Assembly (NCBI GenBank): GCA_963920575.1
Contig: OY986970.1
Location: 25,501,869-25,565,868, forward strand
DNA: 64,000 nucleotides
Direction: 5' to 3'
Source: Narthecium ossifragum
Taxonomy: Eukaryota > Streptophyta > Magnoliopsida > Dioscoreales > Nartheciaceae
Position numbers and translations under genes: made by a program. Shown one piece after another: positions 1 to 9,493 of the stretch. The stretch's first letter is position 1. Every line of letters starts with the position of its first letter. The notes beneath the pieces were generated by a model. That model worked only from the letters and a program-made list of their open reading frames with translations. It was not told the origin of the DNA and did no database searches.

Positions 1-84
1 AAATCCAGATGCTAATAACTCAATTTTAAAACGCAATCAAAGAACAAGATGAGTAAATGGAATGAGTATGGCGTAGGAGATGAA

Positions 85-169
85 CAATTCTGGGGGCCAG
101 AAATTTTTTTCCTAAGTTATTATTATTATTATTATATATAGAAATTTTTTTTTTGGCCCCCCAGAATTG
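85..169. repeat. Short inverted repeat, possible small foldback element
   Basis: The 14-15 bp arms at 85-98 (CAATTCTGGGGGCC) and 155-169 are reverse complements apart from one extra C in the right arm. A TTA/T-rich spacer separates them. This looks like a small foldback or degraded MITE end. No convincing target-site duplication was found, so the element limits are uncertain. Confidence 0.4.
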
Positions 170-251
170 GGGGCCCAAGGCACAGGCCTTCTAGGCCTTG
201 CCTCAGGGCCAGCCTTGGACATGATTATTAAAATATTTCAAATAAAAAAAA

Positions 252-354
252 GATTTGTGTACAATCCCACGTGGACTAAATGCTTGACTCAGTACATCAC
301 TATCGATTAAAGCTCGTGTGCAATGTAGATACCACGTGGGCATGTACACAAATC
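252..354. repeat. Inverted repeat with a G-box in each arm
   Basis: The 23-bp arms at 252-274 and 332-354 are reverse complements at 21 positions and are separated by 57 bp. Each arm ends in the palindrome CCACGTGG (267-274 and 332-339), the core of plant G-box/ABRE sites bound by bZIP and bHLH factors. It lies about 165 bp upstream of the SAUR-like remnant. Whether it is a promoter element or a transposon relic cannot be told from sequence. Confidence 0.45.
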
Positions 355-518
355 AATACTCAAGTATATGACTTCTGTGGCCATGTAGTATTGGCTTACG
401 TGATGGAGACCAGTGGATGTGAGTGGATCTGGAGCGTTGAAAGTGATCATGTAGAATGCACATGCCTAAGTGGCATTTCCTCCGATCACTTCTCAATCTT
501 TTTTCCTCTTCCAAATAA

Positions 519-777
519 GCTCTCCCTCGCGACACAGAGAGCTTTCGGACGGAACTCTCGGAGGGACACATATGGGTGTGCGTAGGGACGGACGACGAGC
601 TGCAGAGGTTCGTGCTGAAGGCCAACTACCTGAACCATCAGCTGCTCGAGGACCTCCTGCGCCTCTCTGTGTCGGAGTTCCGCTACTCCTATGAGGGGGC
701 CCTCCAGATAGCCTACGAAGCCGACCTTTTCTTGCGCCTCATAGTTGCTTCGGAGCAACAACCCCTCCGTTCACTAC
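519..777 (+). pseudogene. SAUR-like auxin-responsive protein remnant
   Basis: Frame 519-777 reads a protein resembling the conserved part of the small auxin-up RNA (SAUR) family: EGHIWVCVGTDDELQRFV, then a block with YLNHQLLEDLL, then an FRYSYEGALQIA segment, in family order. SAUR proteins are about 100-150 residues and regulate PP2C.D phosphatases and cell expansion. The frame is closed by a TAA at 516-518 and has no ATG before the conserved domain, so the N-terminus is missing or shifted into another frame. A MITE sits directly after the conserved domain at 778, and the reading frame runs into it to a stop at 837-839. It is most likely a pseudogene; a spliced or frameshifted live gene is less likely. 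Confidence 0.5.
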
Positions 778-962
778 TGTTCGTTTGGCTCACCTGGATC
801 CCAGCGGATCCGTGGGATCTGACGGACAGCAGGATCTGACGTTTGGATATCGCACGCGCGGCTCCCAGAAGGATGGATCCCGGAAAATGGAATCCACCCA
901 AGGACGGATCCCATTTTTGACGTCCTGGTGTGGAATCCGCTCCCACGGTATCCAAACGGACA
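778..962. mobile_element. MITE, GATCC-rich, with short terminal inverted repeats
   Basis: The ends are TGTTCGTTTGG at 778 and CCAAACGGACA ending at 962, inverted repeats with one mismatch in 11. CTAC flanks both sides (774-777 and 963-966); the flanking match is CACTAC if the right end is set two bases earlier. The interior is rich in GGATCC and GGATCCG motifs, as in the MITE at 25518, but termini and duplication differ. It is a non-autonomous DNA transposon; the superfamily is not fixed. Confidence 0.6.
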
Positions 963-1365
963 CTACATTGATCTCCAGGATCTCATGGACAGGTTCCATG
1001 CCCGCAACAACAAGCTACCTGGCTGCAAAGGCGATCGATAGAGATCAGAAGTAGCATTAATTGCAAGAGAGATCGAGAGGGGCTCTTACTTAATTCGTAT
1101 CTCTTTGATTGGCTTCAGCTGCAGCAATTTGTTTTCGTTTCCTATTATGATTTAGTTTCTAATTCAGAGCTAGCTAGGCCAAGAATTGGTGGTAGATCTA
1201 TCTCTTGATGATATTTTTTTCTTTTTTCTTGTATAGGAAAATTAGCACGTATGATTATATATAAAGTTATAAAATTATAAACGAAGTATATATATATATA
1301 TATCTATATATATAAATACACAAATACAAATACGAATAAAATCATTTTACACACACCATTATTAT

Positions 1366-1674
1366 GAGTATAAATGCTATGCGCGGCATAACAATGACTA
1401 TATATAGACTTTTGTCATAACAAACGCTCGTATTGAGCTACAGACACCAAGTGTGCGTGTATATTTTGCTAATACGAGTATAAACGTTTAATATATGCGC
1501 TTTTTCAGGTTTGTTAGTTTTATGCGGAATTATGATTTATACTCATATTCGTTAACTAATATATGCGCTGATAAGACACTTATATTCGCATTTGTGAAAT
1601 AGACACGCAACCTTGGTGTTTGTAGCTCAATACGAGCCTTTGTTATGACAAATTCCTATATAACATTTACACTC
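1366..1674. mobile_element. Foldback MITE upstream of the PPR gene
   Basis: Two 41-bp arms at 1411-1451 and 1612-1652 are reverse complements at 39 of 41 positions, and weaker pairing extends out to 1366 and 1674. The spacer is AT-rich and no coding is seen. The element ends about 100 bp before the ATG of the PPR gene, so it occupies the proximal promoter or 5' UTR. No clear target-site duplication was identified. Confidence 0.6.
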
Positions 1675-1771
1675 GTTGGTTGAAAACTTAACCTTCTATC
1701 GTATGAATATCCTATGATTAGCACTCGAAATCCTAACGTTGCATTCAAAAGTTCAAACCCAGCTTCCCGCC

Positions 1772-4070
1772 ATGCAGCAACAACCCTCACCCGCCTTCCT
1801 CTCCCGCCACCACCACCCTCTCCTCTCCCTCCTCTCCTCTCCCAATGCCATCAAATCCTTATCTCAAATCAAGCAATCCCACGCCCTCCTCATCTCCTCC
1901 GGCCTCGCCGGCCACCCTTACCCCCCAAGCAAGCTCCTCCAGCTCCTCCTCTCCCTCCCCTGCATCTCCGCCGCCGTTTCCCTCCCCTACGCTCACCACC
2001 TCCTCCTCCACTCCCCTCACCCCTCCCTCTTCTCCCACAACTCCCTCCTCCGCCGCCTCCCACCTCCGTCCTCCCTCGACCTCTTCCGCTCCTCTCTCCG
2101 CCGCCACCACCCTTCCCTCCTCCCCAACCGGTATACTTTCGCCTTCGTTCTAACTAAATGCTGCGATGGTGCTTTGGCTTTGGTAGAGGCGGAGGAGGTG
2201 AGAGCCCAGGCGGTGAAGCGGGGTTGTGAGAGCAACCTGTTCGTTTCGAATGTGTTGATAAAGATGTATGGCAGTAAGGGGTCGGTGGATGAGGCGAGGA
2301 GGGTGTTTGATGAAATGGGTGAGAAGGATTTGTACTCGTGGAACTCATTGTTAGGTGCATACGTGGGGAACGGAGATGTCGTGCGCGCAAGGGAGGTGTT
2401 TCATGGGATGAAGGAGAGGGATGTGGTTTCTTGGAGTTCCGTGATTGCGGGATATGTTCAGGTATACATACGAATCGAAAGATATGAGATATTGCTAGCT
2501 TCTTCTTGTCTAGGTGCATAATGGTATCAATTGGATCATGTCTTATATTGATATGAGATCATTCTATGTTGATTCTTTGGTACACTTTATATGATCGTCC
2601 ACTATATGTGTTTATTTGACTTTAAATTAGAATACATTGTTGTTAGATGAATAATCTGGAGACAGGAAGTGTTAGCTTGATGAGCATTCATGTTTTAAAG
2701 CCCAGCCATTGGGTATCACTTGGATCATTTCGACTGAATCTTCCGCTGCAACATACATATTTCCTATTGATTGTGAAATGCCATTTATTCTGTAGTTTTC
2801 TTTACGTCTAAAGATGATTTTTTTCATGTCTCTTAAGGTGGAATTGATTTTTTGATGTTTCATTAGCTTTTCCTAGGTGGGTTGCTTCATGGAGGCGGTA
2901 GAACTATTTCGTGAGATGCAGCTTGCTGGTGCTACACCAAATGAGTTCACCCTGACGGCTGTTCTTGCGGCTTGTGCCAATCTTGTAGCTTTGGATCAAG
3001 GAAGATGGATTCATGCCTACATAGATAAGGAAAAGTTCAAGATGAATGATAGATTGCTTGCAGGTCTCATTGACATGTATGCAAAGTGTGGAGAGTTGGA
3101 ATCTGCTTTAAAAGTATTCAATGCTGAAAGTAGACTGCACCGTTCAGTCAGGCCTTGGAACACCATGCTCAGTGGCTTTGCTATTCATGGCCACTCCGAA
3201 GAAGCAATAGAACTTTTTGAGAGGATGACAGCATCAGGCATAGCACCTAACAAGGTAACATTTGTATCCTTGCTTAGTGCTTGTAGCCATGCGAGTTTTC
3301 TGGATAAAGGGAGATCATATTTCGAGTCGATGGGGAGCATTTATGGCATTGATCCAGAAATGGAGCATTATGGATGCATGGTGGATCTTCTCAGCCGTGC
3401 CGGGCTTTTGAAAGAGGCGGAGGAATTCATACTGATGATGCCTGTGGTTCCAGATACTGTCGTATGGAGTGCTCTTTTAAGTGCATGTAGAATTCATGGA
3501 GACGTAGAAAGGGGAAAGAGAATTGGGAAAATAATTGCTGACTTGGAGCCTCGACAAGTTGGTTGTCAAGTCTTGATGGCAAATATATATTCCAGTTCTG
3601 GAAGATGGACAGATGCAAAAGATTTAAGGAAGAACATTGAAGTTGCTGGCATCAGGAAAATGCCAGGCTGCAGCTCCATCGAACTGAATGGCATGTTTCA
3701 TCAGTTCCTCGTCGGAGATCGATCCCACCCACAAACCAAGCAGATCTATTCTTTTTTGGATGAGATGGCTGTCAAACTTAAGATTGCCGGTTATTTACCA
3801 GCAGTTGGAGAAGTGTTGCTTGATGTAGATGATGAAGATAAAGAGACTGCTCTGTCAAGACACAGTGAAAAGTTAGCCATTGCTTTTGGGTTGATAAACA
3901 CCACACCAGGAACTCCAATTCGGATTGTGAAGAACTTGCGTGTATGCCGAGACTGTCATCACGCCACAAAGTTCATCTCCAAGGTCTATGGTCGAGAGAT
4001 TATAGTGCGAGATAGAATCAGATTTCACCACTTCAAAGATGGGCAGTGTTCTTGCACTGATTATTGGTAG
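1772..4070 (+). CDS. PPR protein, PLS class with DYW deaminase-like domain
   Basis: A two-exon gene: exon 1 is 1772-2461, the intron is 2462-2876 (GTATAC...CTAG) and exon 2 is 2877-4070, giving 627 residues. The start is the first ATG in frame, followed by MQQQPSPAF. Repeats such as VVSWSSVIAGYVQ and RPWNTMLSGFAIHGHSEEA are typical PLS pentatricopeptide units that bind organellar RNA one base per repeat. The C-terminus is a full E/E+ and DYW region: HSEKLAIAFG (zinc-binding HxE), CRDCHHATKF and the terminal CSCTDYW. Proteins of this class edit specific cytidines to uridines in plastid or mitochondrial transcripts; the target site here is unknown. The intron falls inside a repeat and keeps the frame (phase 0). 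A foldback MITE lies in the promoter and a truncated LINE downstream. Confidence 0.93.
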
Positions 4071-4261
4071 ATGAATGCAGTAGTTGAAATGAGATTTTCA
4101 CTTCGGTTTTGTGATAATTAGGTCTGAAACAATGCTGTTGTTGTACATGATGTCAGGGCATAGTAAGTGTAATCAAGCTAGGCATTCCTTGAAGGCAATT
4201 AAACTTATACGATGTGTGTTGGCTATTGTTTGTAAACATCATTTGATGAATGTTGGTGAAA

Positions 4262-4267
4262 AATAAA
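4262..4267 (+). terminator. Possible poly(A) signal of the PPR gene
   Basis: An AATAAA lies about 190 bp after the PPR stop codon and just before the LINE insertion at 4306. It is the first canonical hexamer on this strand after the stop, but plant poly(A) signals are loose. Confidence 0.3.
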
Positions 4268-4305
4268 GATGAGATAAAACATCTCATTTCAACTTTCTAA
4301 CATGG

Positions 4306-4760
4306 TGAACAGACTGCAGGGGTGAGCGTAGTATGCATCTCAGATGGTGTATCCTGGTGCCTTGCGGAGAAGGTGAGTGCCTTTTCAGTTGCCGAAGCGG
4401 AGTTGGTAGCATTGCTTAGAGGAATGGAGATGGCATCTCTGATGAGTTACAATAAGGTAGTCTTTGAGTTAGATTCTAAAGATGTAGTTGGGTTTGTAAA
4501 TGGTTGGTACTCTTAGCCTGAGCCACTTAGGAACATGCTCCAACGGGTATGTTAGTTAGCGGCTCAATTCCAGGAGGTGCTTATACTTCATGTTGTGAGG
4601 GTACATAATGTGTGTGCAGATAGTCTAGTTAAGATGGGAAGGGTGTCTAATGAAAATCTCCTTTGACAGAGGGAATCGGGTGAGCCACTCCCGGTTATCC
4701 CTGATGTTTTGATGTAAGTGGTTTGTAATCCAGCTTCGGCTTTACTTTTCAAAAAAAAAA
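4306..4760 (+). mobile_element. 5'-truncated LINE with RNase H remnant and poly(A) tail
   Basis: The insert reads a plant LINE-type RNase H fragment (AEAELVALLRGMEMASL and FELDSKDVVGFVN) and, after a frame break, VLILHVVRVHNVCADSLVKMG. It ends in a run of ten A at 4751-4760. A 15-bp duplication flanks it: AACTTTCTAACATGG at 4291-4305 and AACTTTCTAGCATGG at 4761-4775, 14 of 15 identical. A poly(A) tail, 5' truncation and a long target duplication are the marks of target-primed reverse transcription. Frame breaks and the mismatch show that it is old and inactive. Confidence 0.85.
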
Positions 4761-4775
4761 AACTTTCTAGCATGG

Positions 4776-5240
4776 CTTTCTGTGGACATCTCTTCTCTAT
4801 GTTTATTAAGCAACACCAACAGTTTGGATGGTGTAAGAAACTGGAGTCAATAGAAATGAAACTATGAGTGCCGAAGGAAACAGGAGGGTGTCAGTTGTAA
4901 CGCAGAAGAGGTTATTTTATTCACCATAAAGAACATGGATCGAGGGCATGACAATAAGTTATTTCATCTTAAATGCTTATGAAATTAAAATAAGCTGCAA
5001 ACAAGGATGCTGGAAGAAGAAACCTCCGAATTCATCCCATCAGCCAGAAATGGTGGAGCCTCTAATCTCCCTGCATTAAGCCGCCACAGCTTACCCCCAT
5101 CCTTTTTAAATGGATTTCCAGGGTTCAAAATCCAAGACTTGGAGGGTGTTAATATGTACCCCCATGAGAAAAACCCCAATGTTCATGTCCTTTGTCTGTC
5201 AATAGAACAGATGATTCTTGAAATCCAAACCAGAAAGGAG
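4776..5240. other. Intergenic spacer, 3' flank of UPM1
   Basis: No gene is recognised here. It lies between the LINE and the UPM1 stop codon, and its right part should hold the UPM1 3' UTR on the minus strand. TTTATT at 4916-4921 would read AATAAA on that strand. Confidence 0.3.
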
Positions 5241-7798
5241 TTATCCACTGGCCACTTTGGCACAAGTCATTTCCGTTTCAGGCATGAAGGATTCTTTGGA
5301 AGACTCTGGCCACAGCGGCGACAGGGCCACCACTTTACCAATGATTATAAGTGAAGGAGACACCAACTCTGCAGATTTAACTTCATCGACGAGATCCTTC
5401 AGCAATGCAAATACCTATTGCAGTAAAAAGCACAAAAACAAGTTTGAGAATGAGGAGTGCTCAAGAAATTTGCTGCTTATTTAGTTATAACCAAAATACG
5501 GGTTCAAGGCTCAAAAAAGTTTACTCTAAATCTAGAAGAAGGTTCAGAGAAATATCTTCTCACCACTCGTTGTTGAGGGGTAGTCCCTCTCTCTATAGCA
5601 ACAGCAGGAGTCTCCCATGGCAAGCCATGGTTCATTAATTTTGCAGCAAGAGCTGGGAGAGTTAACAAACCCATGTAGATAACCAAGGTTGAATCAGGAT
5701 TTGCAACATGGTCTTCCACATAAAGAGGATCTGCTCCTCCATTCCTTGAATGACCAGTCAACAACCATACACTGCAGCAGATAATAGTTTAAAGTTGCTC
5801 AAGCTCCTTATTTTATTGAAATGAGAAAGGAAATTACCAATAATGTGAACAGTTAAAATTCTGAAGGACAACATTAACCAACAGGTTGATTCTTTTCCTT
5901 TTCTTCCCATTGTTCATACCTTTTCTTTCTAGTTCTTTTTCAACCATAAGAATTAAGATTCCTGAAAAAACACCAACCAAGCACTCCTATGGAGATAATC
6001 CATATGGACACTCATCCACACCCCCAGGTTCAAGAAAATAAGGGTCTCCAATCCGCTGTCTAGTTCCTAGGAAATGTGCAACATTCTTCCACCATAAATT
6101 AATTCCTATATATCAAATTATCCAAGTTAGATGGCTGAGCTCTATTTTAGTCCCTTGGTAGCAAATTTCAAGTTGTTCTATGCTAATATAGCTCAACAAT
6201 CAACGTATGCAATAGTTCTCGGTATTGCATGCGCTACTGTGCTTGTCAAATAAGTAACTCAAGCATGAGGAGTTTGAACTACAGTATGGAGATCAAAATG
6301 TGTCTCTGAAGCTTTGGAAACGCTAAGTGTGAGAAAGCAAACAGGCTGTGATAAACAATGAACATAGCATTTCCCAAAATCAAGAGCTCGAAGGAACCAT
6401 TAAAAAGTAATTTCTTCACCAAAACAAGAGTATTTGAGAAAACTTTCAGCATAATGATAGTTGCCGCAAAGATCGAAAAATTAATGATTTGGGAACATTG
6501 ATCGTACCTATTTGCAACACCACGGTGAGTAAGTGGCATTCCCAGTTCTGCTGCTATCCCAGAAGCAGCAGTGATTCCTACATGCCACAAACATAATCAG
6601 TCAATGCCTGAAAAAGCTCACCCAACAGACGTGTTTTTGGGCCGTATAGGAGATATACCTGGAATCACCTTAACCTGAATCCCTTGCTGCCTTAAGAAAT
6701 CCATCTCCTCCCCACCTCTACCAAAAACCTAATTAACCAGAAAAATGTTACCCAACCACTCAAAATCAACTGGAGGCTCATCAAAACAATACATTTCTAA
6801 GGAGAAAAACTACTTTTCCATGAATAGAGAAATCCAAGGCATACAAAGTAAGGCATCTGGATGTAACATGTGAAATAAAGCAGACAAAAGATGCCAGAGT
6901 GCACATTCACTTGTCAGAATTCAAGGTGTGATCTCATGAATCTATGTATTACCCAAAAATGGCAATGCTCAATCAATATGGCAAATGATCCGTATAAATC
7001 TTAAGGACAGGAATCCTAGGAATACATTCCAGCATTGAAGTGCCAAAGAAGATCATGAAACAAAGAACTCACCAGAGGATCCCCTCCTTTGAGCCTCGCC
7101 ACATTGGCTCCCGCCTCCGCAAAATTAAGCAGCAACTCATGAATCTCGTCCTAAAAAACCCCAACAAACATTTATCATTCTCTGTAATCGAAACAAACCC
7201 GAAGCCCCAAATGCTCAAAACCCCTCTCATCCAAACTCAAAACACCCACCTGTGTCCGGCTATGGTATCCGGCCGTCTTCCCCACATACAGCAGCCTCGC
7301 GTCTTCCCGGGCGAAACCCAACACATCGTGCGACACCAACCTATCGTATAGTATAAGATCGGCCTCCTTGATCGCCCGCTCCGCCTTTACCGTGAGCAAT
7401 TCGGGGTCACCAGGCCCGGTCCCAACCAGCGTCACGTTCCCCGGGCCATTGCCGCCAGCACCATCATCGCCATCGGCTCTATTAACAGCTTTCCTTCTGG
7501 CTTTGAGGACCTCAAGGAGCTTCTTCAGCTCCGGCAACTGGAGCGCGATGTCGTTGCTCTGGTCATCGTAGCTGGCGGTGCTCGTGTAGAGCCAGCTGTC
7601 TCTTTTGTGTCTCTCCGGCGAGTTACTTTCGGTGAAGGGAGAATACGAAGAGGAGTAGCATAGCGTGATGCGCCGCCGCCGAGAAGAGGAATAAAGAGAG
7701 CGGAGGGGCGAGGGGTGCCAGTGGTGGTGGTCGAGTTTGGAAGAGAAGATGCGGGTTGGAGGCGTATAGGAAGGCGATGAGGGCGAGGCCACGGCCAT
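5241..7798 (-). CDS. UPM1: Uroporphyrinogen III C-methyltransferase, chloroplastic
   Basis: A six-exon gene on the minus strand: 7250-7798, 7073-7150, 6659-6728, 6508-6577, 5564-5771 and 5241-5414, all with GT-AG borders and consistent phases, giving 382 residues. The enzyme makes precorrin-2 from uroporphyrinogen III with two S-adenosylmethionines, the branch from tetrapyrrole synthesis to siroheme for nitrite and sulfite reductases. Visible motifs are [19 protein letters not shown] (SAM site), [26 protein letters not shown] across exons 2-3, and [19 protein letters not shown] in exon 4. About 110 N-terminal residues rich in Ser, Pro and Arg look like a plastid transit peptide plus linker. 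Exon 5 has [12 protein letters not shown] where plants usually have a VRFLTGH-type segment. The length fits plant UPM1 (about 370). Confidence 0.93.
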
Positions 7799-7854
7799 GG
7801 CGGTCTTGTTTTGGACTGGCCGAGTGCCAAGATTGGATTTTAATAGGAAATGTT

Positions 7855-7876
7855 TAGAGAGAGAGAGAGAGAGAGA
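7855..7876. repeat. (GA)n microsatellite in the UPM1 5' region
   Basis: An uninterrupted AG/GA run begins about 55 bp upstream of the UPM1 ATG, read as CT/TC on the gene strand. CT-rich tracts near transcription starts are common in plants and can bind BPC/GAGA factors; any role here is inferred only from position. Confidence 0.6.
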
Positions 7877-8580
7877 GTGCGGCGGCCGTCGACGGTATCG
7901 GAAAGGTCGAGGGAGGTTCTAATGGGTGAGGCCCTTTGGCTCTTGGAGACACGGGGAGGGCCAGGTTCAATGAACCCCCATCCCTTCGGGGTTTAGAAGG
8001 TCCCTCTGTTCGTTGCTGCTGACGTCCCCGTCTGGAGCGGGGACAGGAAAAGTGGGGTTTGGAGGGGGTCAAGAGATTTTTGAGAAAGGAAAAGTGAGAT
8101 TATCTGATGGGAATAGAAAATAGTAGTGGCAGTGGCAGATGAATTAGGGATACATAATGAAGATTACCTTTGGGCCTTGTTTGGTTTGGTCCTTATCCGC
8201 CCTTAATCCCATACCAAACAAGGTCCGGTCCGGGCTTGTCAGAGCCATAGCTCGATCTGACTTGAGTGTTGGCCCTACTCAACCGACTGATTCAGGTTCA
8301 GGGCTAGCCCAGGACCCTTGGTAAAAATCCCAGTCCGGTCTAGCCCGGTCCGGGGTTTTAAAGAAGGCATCTAATAGCCCGTTTAGTATGGGGTTAGAAA
8401 AAGTAGGGTTAAGAGGAGATGAGGTTAGAAAAGGTGGGGTTAAGGAATAGGGATAAGAAAAAGTAGAGAGGGATGTGATAGGTGTAATAGTAGTAACCCC
8501 GTAATCATTGTTTTGGTGTTTGGTGAAAAAGTGAGGATAATGGGGTATAAAGTGGGGTTATCCCCCTTAACCCTTAACCA
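7877..8580. other. UPM1 upstream region with transposon-like fragments
   Basis: No gene is recognised. From 8170 the sequence has motifs typical of plant DNA-transposon ends (GGGCCTTGTTTGGTTTGG, then GCCCGTTTAGTATGGGGTTA at about 8379), with AGGGTTAAG-rich sequence at 8390-8580. No paired terminal repeat or target duplication could be fixed. Confidence 0.3.
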
Positions 8581-9106
8581 AAGGTGCAATGCCCCGGCCC
8601 TCCACTGGGCCCCGCCCCGCGGGCTCCCGGTCCTACCAGGACACAATATTGGGACCGCTCCAAGGCAAGCACGCTTAACCATGGAGTTTTCTGACGGATC
8701 ACTGCCAGCACGGCTTTAAAACGCATTGTGTCTTATAAGGGCTTACTATATACTTATATCGAACCCCAGACCATACCCAGGCGTTGTGGGATTGCTTGCC
8801 CGGCTACCCGACTCAGCCCCCCCTTCCAGGCGCAGGCATCTTGTCCCACGGTAGACCCAGCGGGCCTCACAAAAGGTCTACTCGGGCCAGCCAGGTTGGA
8901 CACCCCAACTATGTATGACAAAGGCAAAACTTGCCACTACCGGAGTTGGGTGCCGATCAATGAGCACCATGATCTCGAGACGCACCTGAACCGGAAGAGG
9001 GGCTTGTCAAGAACACGAGAGAGGATCTCCAAAACTATATCTTTTGAGCAGAAATAGGATGGCGTGGGTCTCTTGTTGCTGCTAGCCATCATAGCCTGCG
9101 ATTTGC

Positions 9107-9262
9107 CATCATCAACCGGAGAGAGGACAGGAGAAAGGGCCTCGATCCGTCATCATCAACCGGAGAAAGGAGAGGAGAAAGGGACAGCGGGGGTGAGAGA
9201 GGGTCGCCGTCATCAACCAGAGAGAGGAGAGGAGAAAGGGCCCTGATCCGCCATCATCAACC
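9107..9262. repeat. Degenerate tandem repeat of a CATCATCAACCGGAGAGA unit
   Basis: Units opening with CATCATCAACCGGAGA recur from about 9107, 9151, 9210 and 9252 with purine-rich tails (GAGGAGAAAGGG). They run up to the orphan DGAT2-like exon. Spacing is about 42-59 bp and irregular. Confidence 0.55.
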
Positions 9263-9355
9263 GAACCAGTGGATCCATCTCAAAGCGTACACAATCGTCT
9301 CCAATGGACGGGGTCGGTGGAGATTGCCGTAGCTCCGCCTCCTTCGGCGCCGCTG

Positions 9356-9493
9356 ATGGAGGGCATCACCTTGATCGCGGGGAAGGACTACGCTTTCTTC
9401 CGCACCATCCTCGCGCTTGCGATATGGCTTGGTGCGATTCACTTCAATGTGGTGCTCGTCCTTGCCGCCCTCTTCCTTCTCCATGCTATCAAG
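9356..9493 (+). pseudogene. Orphan first exon resembling diacylglycerol O-acyltransferase 2
   Basis: From ATG 9356 the frame reads a segment ending TILALAIWLGAIHFNVVLV and then a leucine-rich run, closely like the N-terminal membrane segment of plant DGAT2, the ER enzyme that makes triacylglycerol from diacylglycerol and acyl-CoA. A GTGGGT after the AAG at 9491-9493 could be a splice donor. No later DGAT2 exon (HPHG/EPHS-type active site) was seen in the next 3 kb. The frame is open upstream to 9269 but without family resemblance. It is best read as a captured or duplicated exon, since the flanks are transposon-like and repetitive. Alternatively it is the 5' end of a broken local gene. Confidence 0.5.

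Noticed and set aside
1714..2157. Long Pro/Ser-rich frames overlapping PPR exon 1
   Set aside because: They are shadows of C/T-rich coding sequence; the PPR frame alone shows domain structure and splice continuity.
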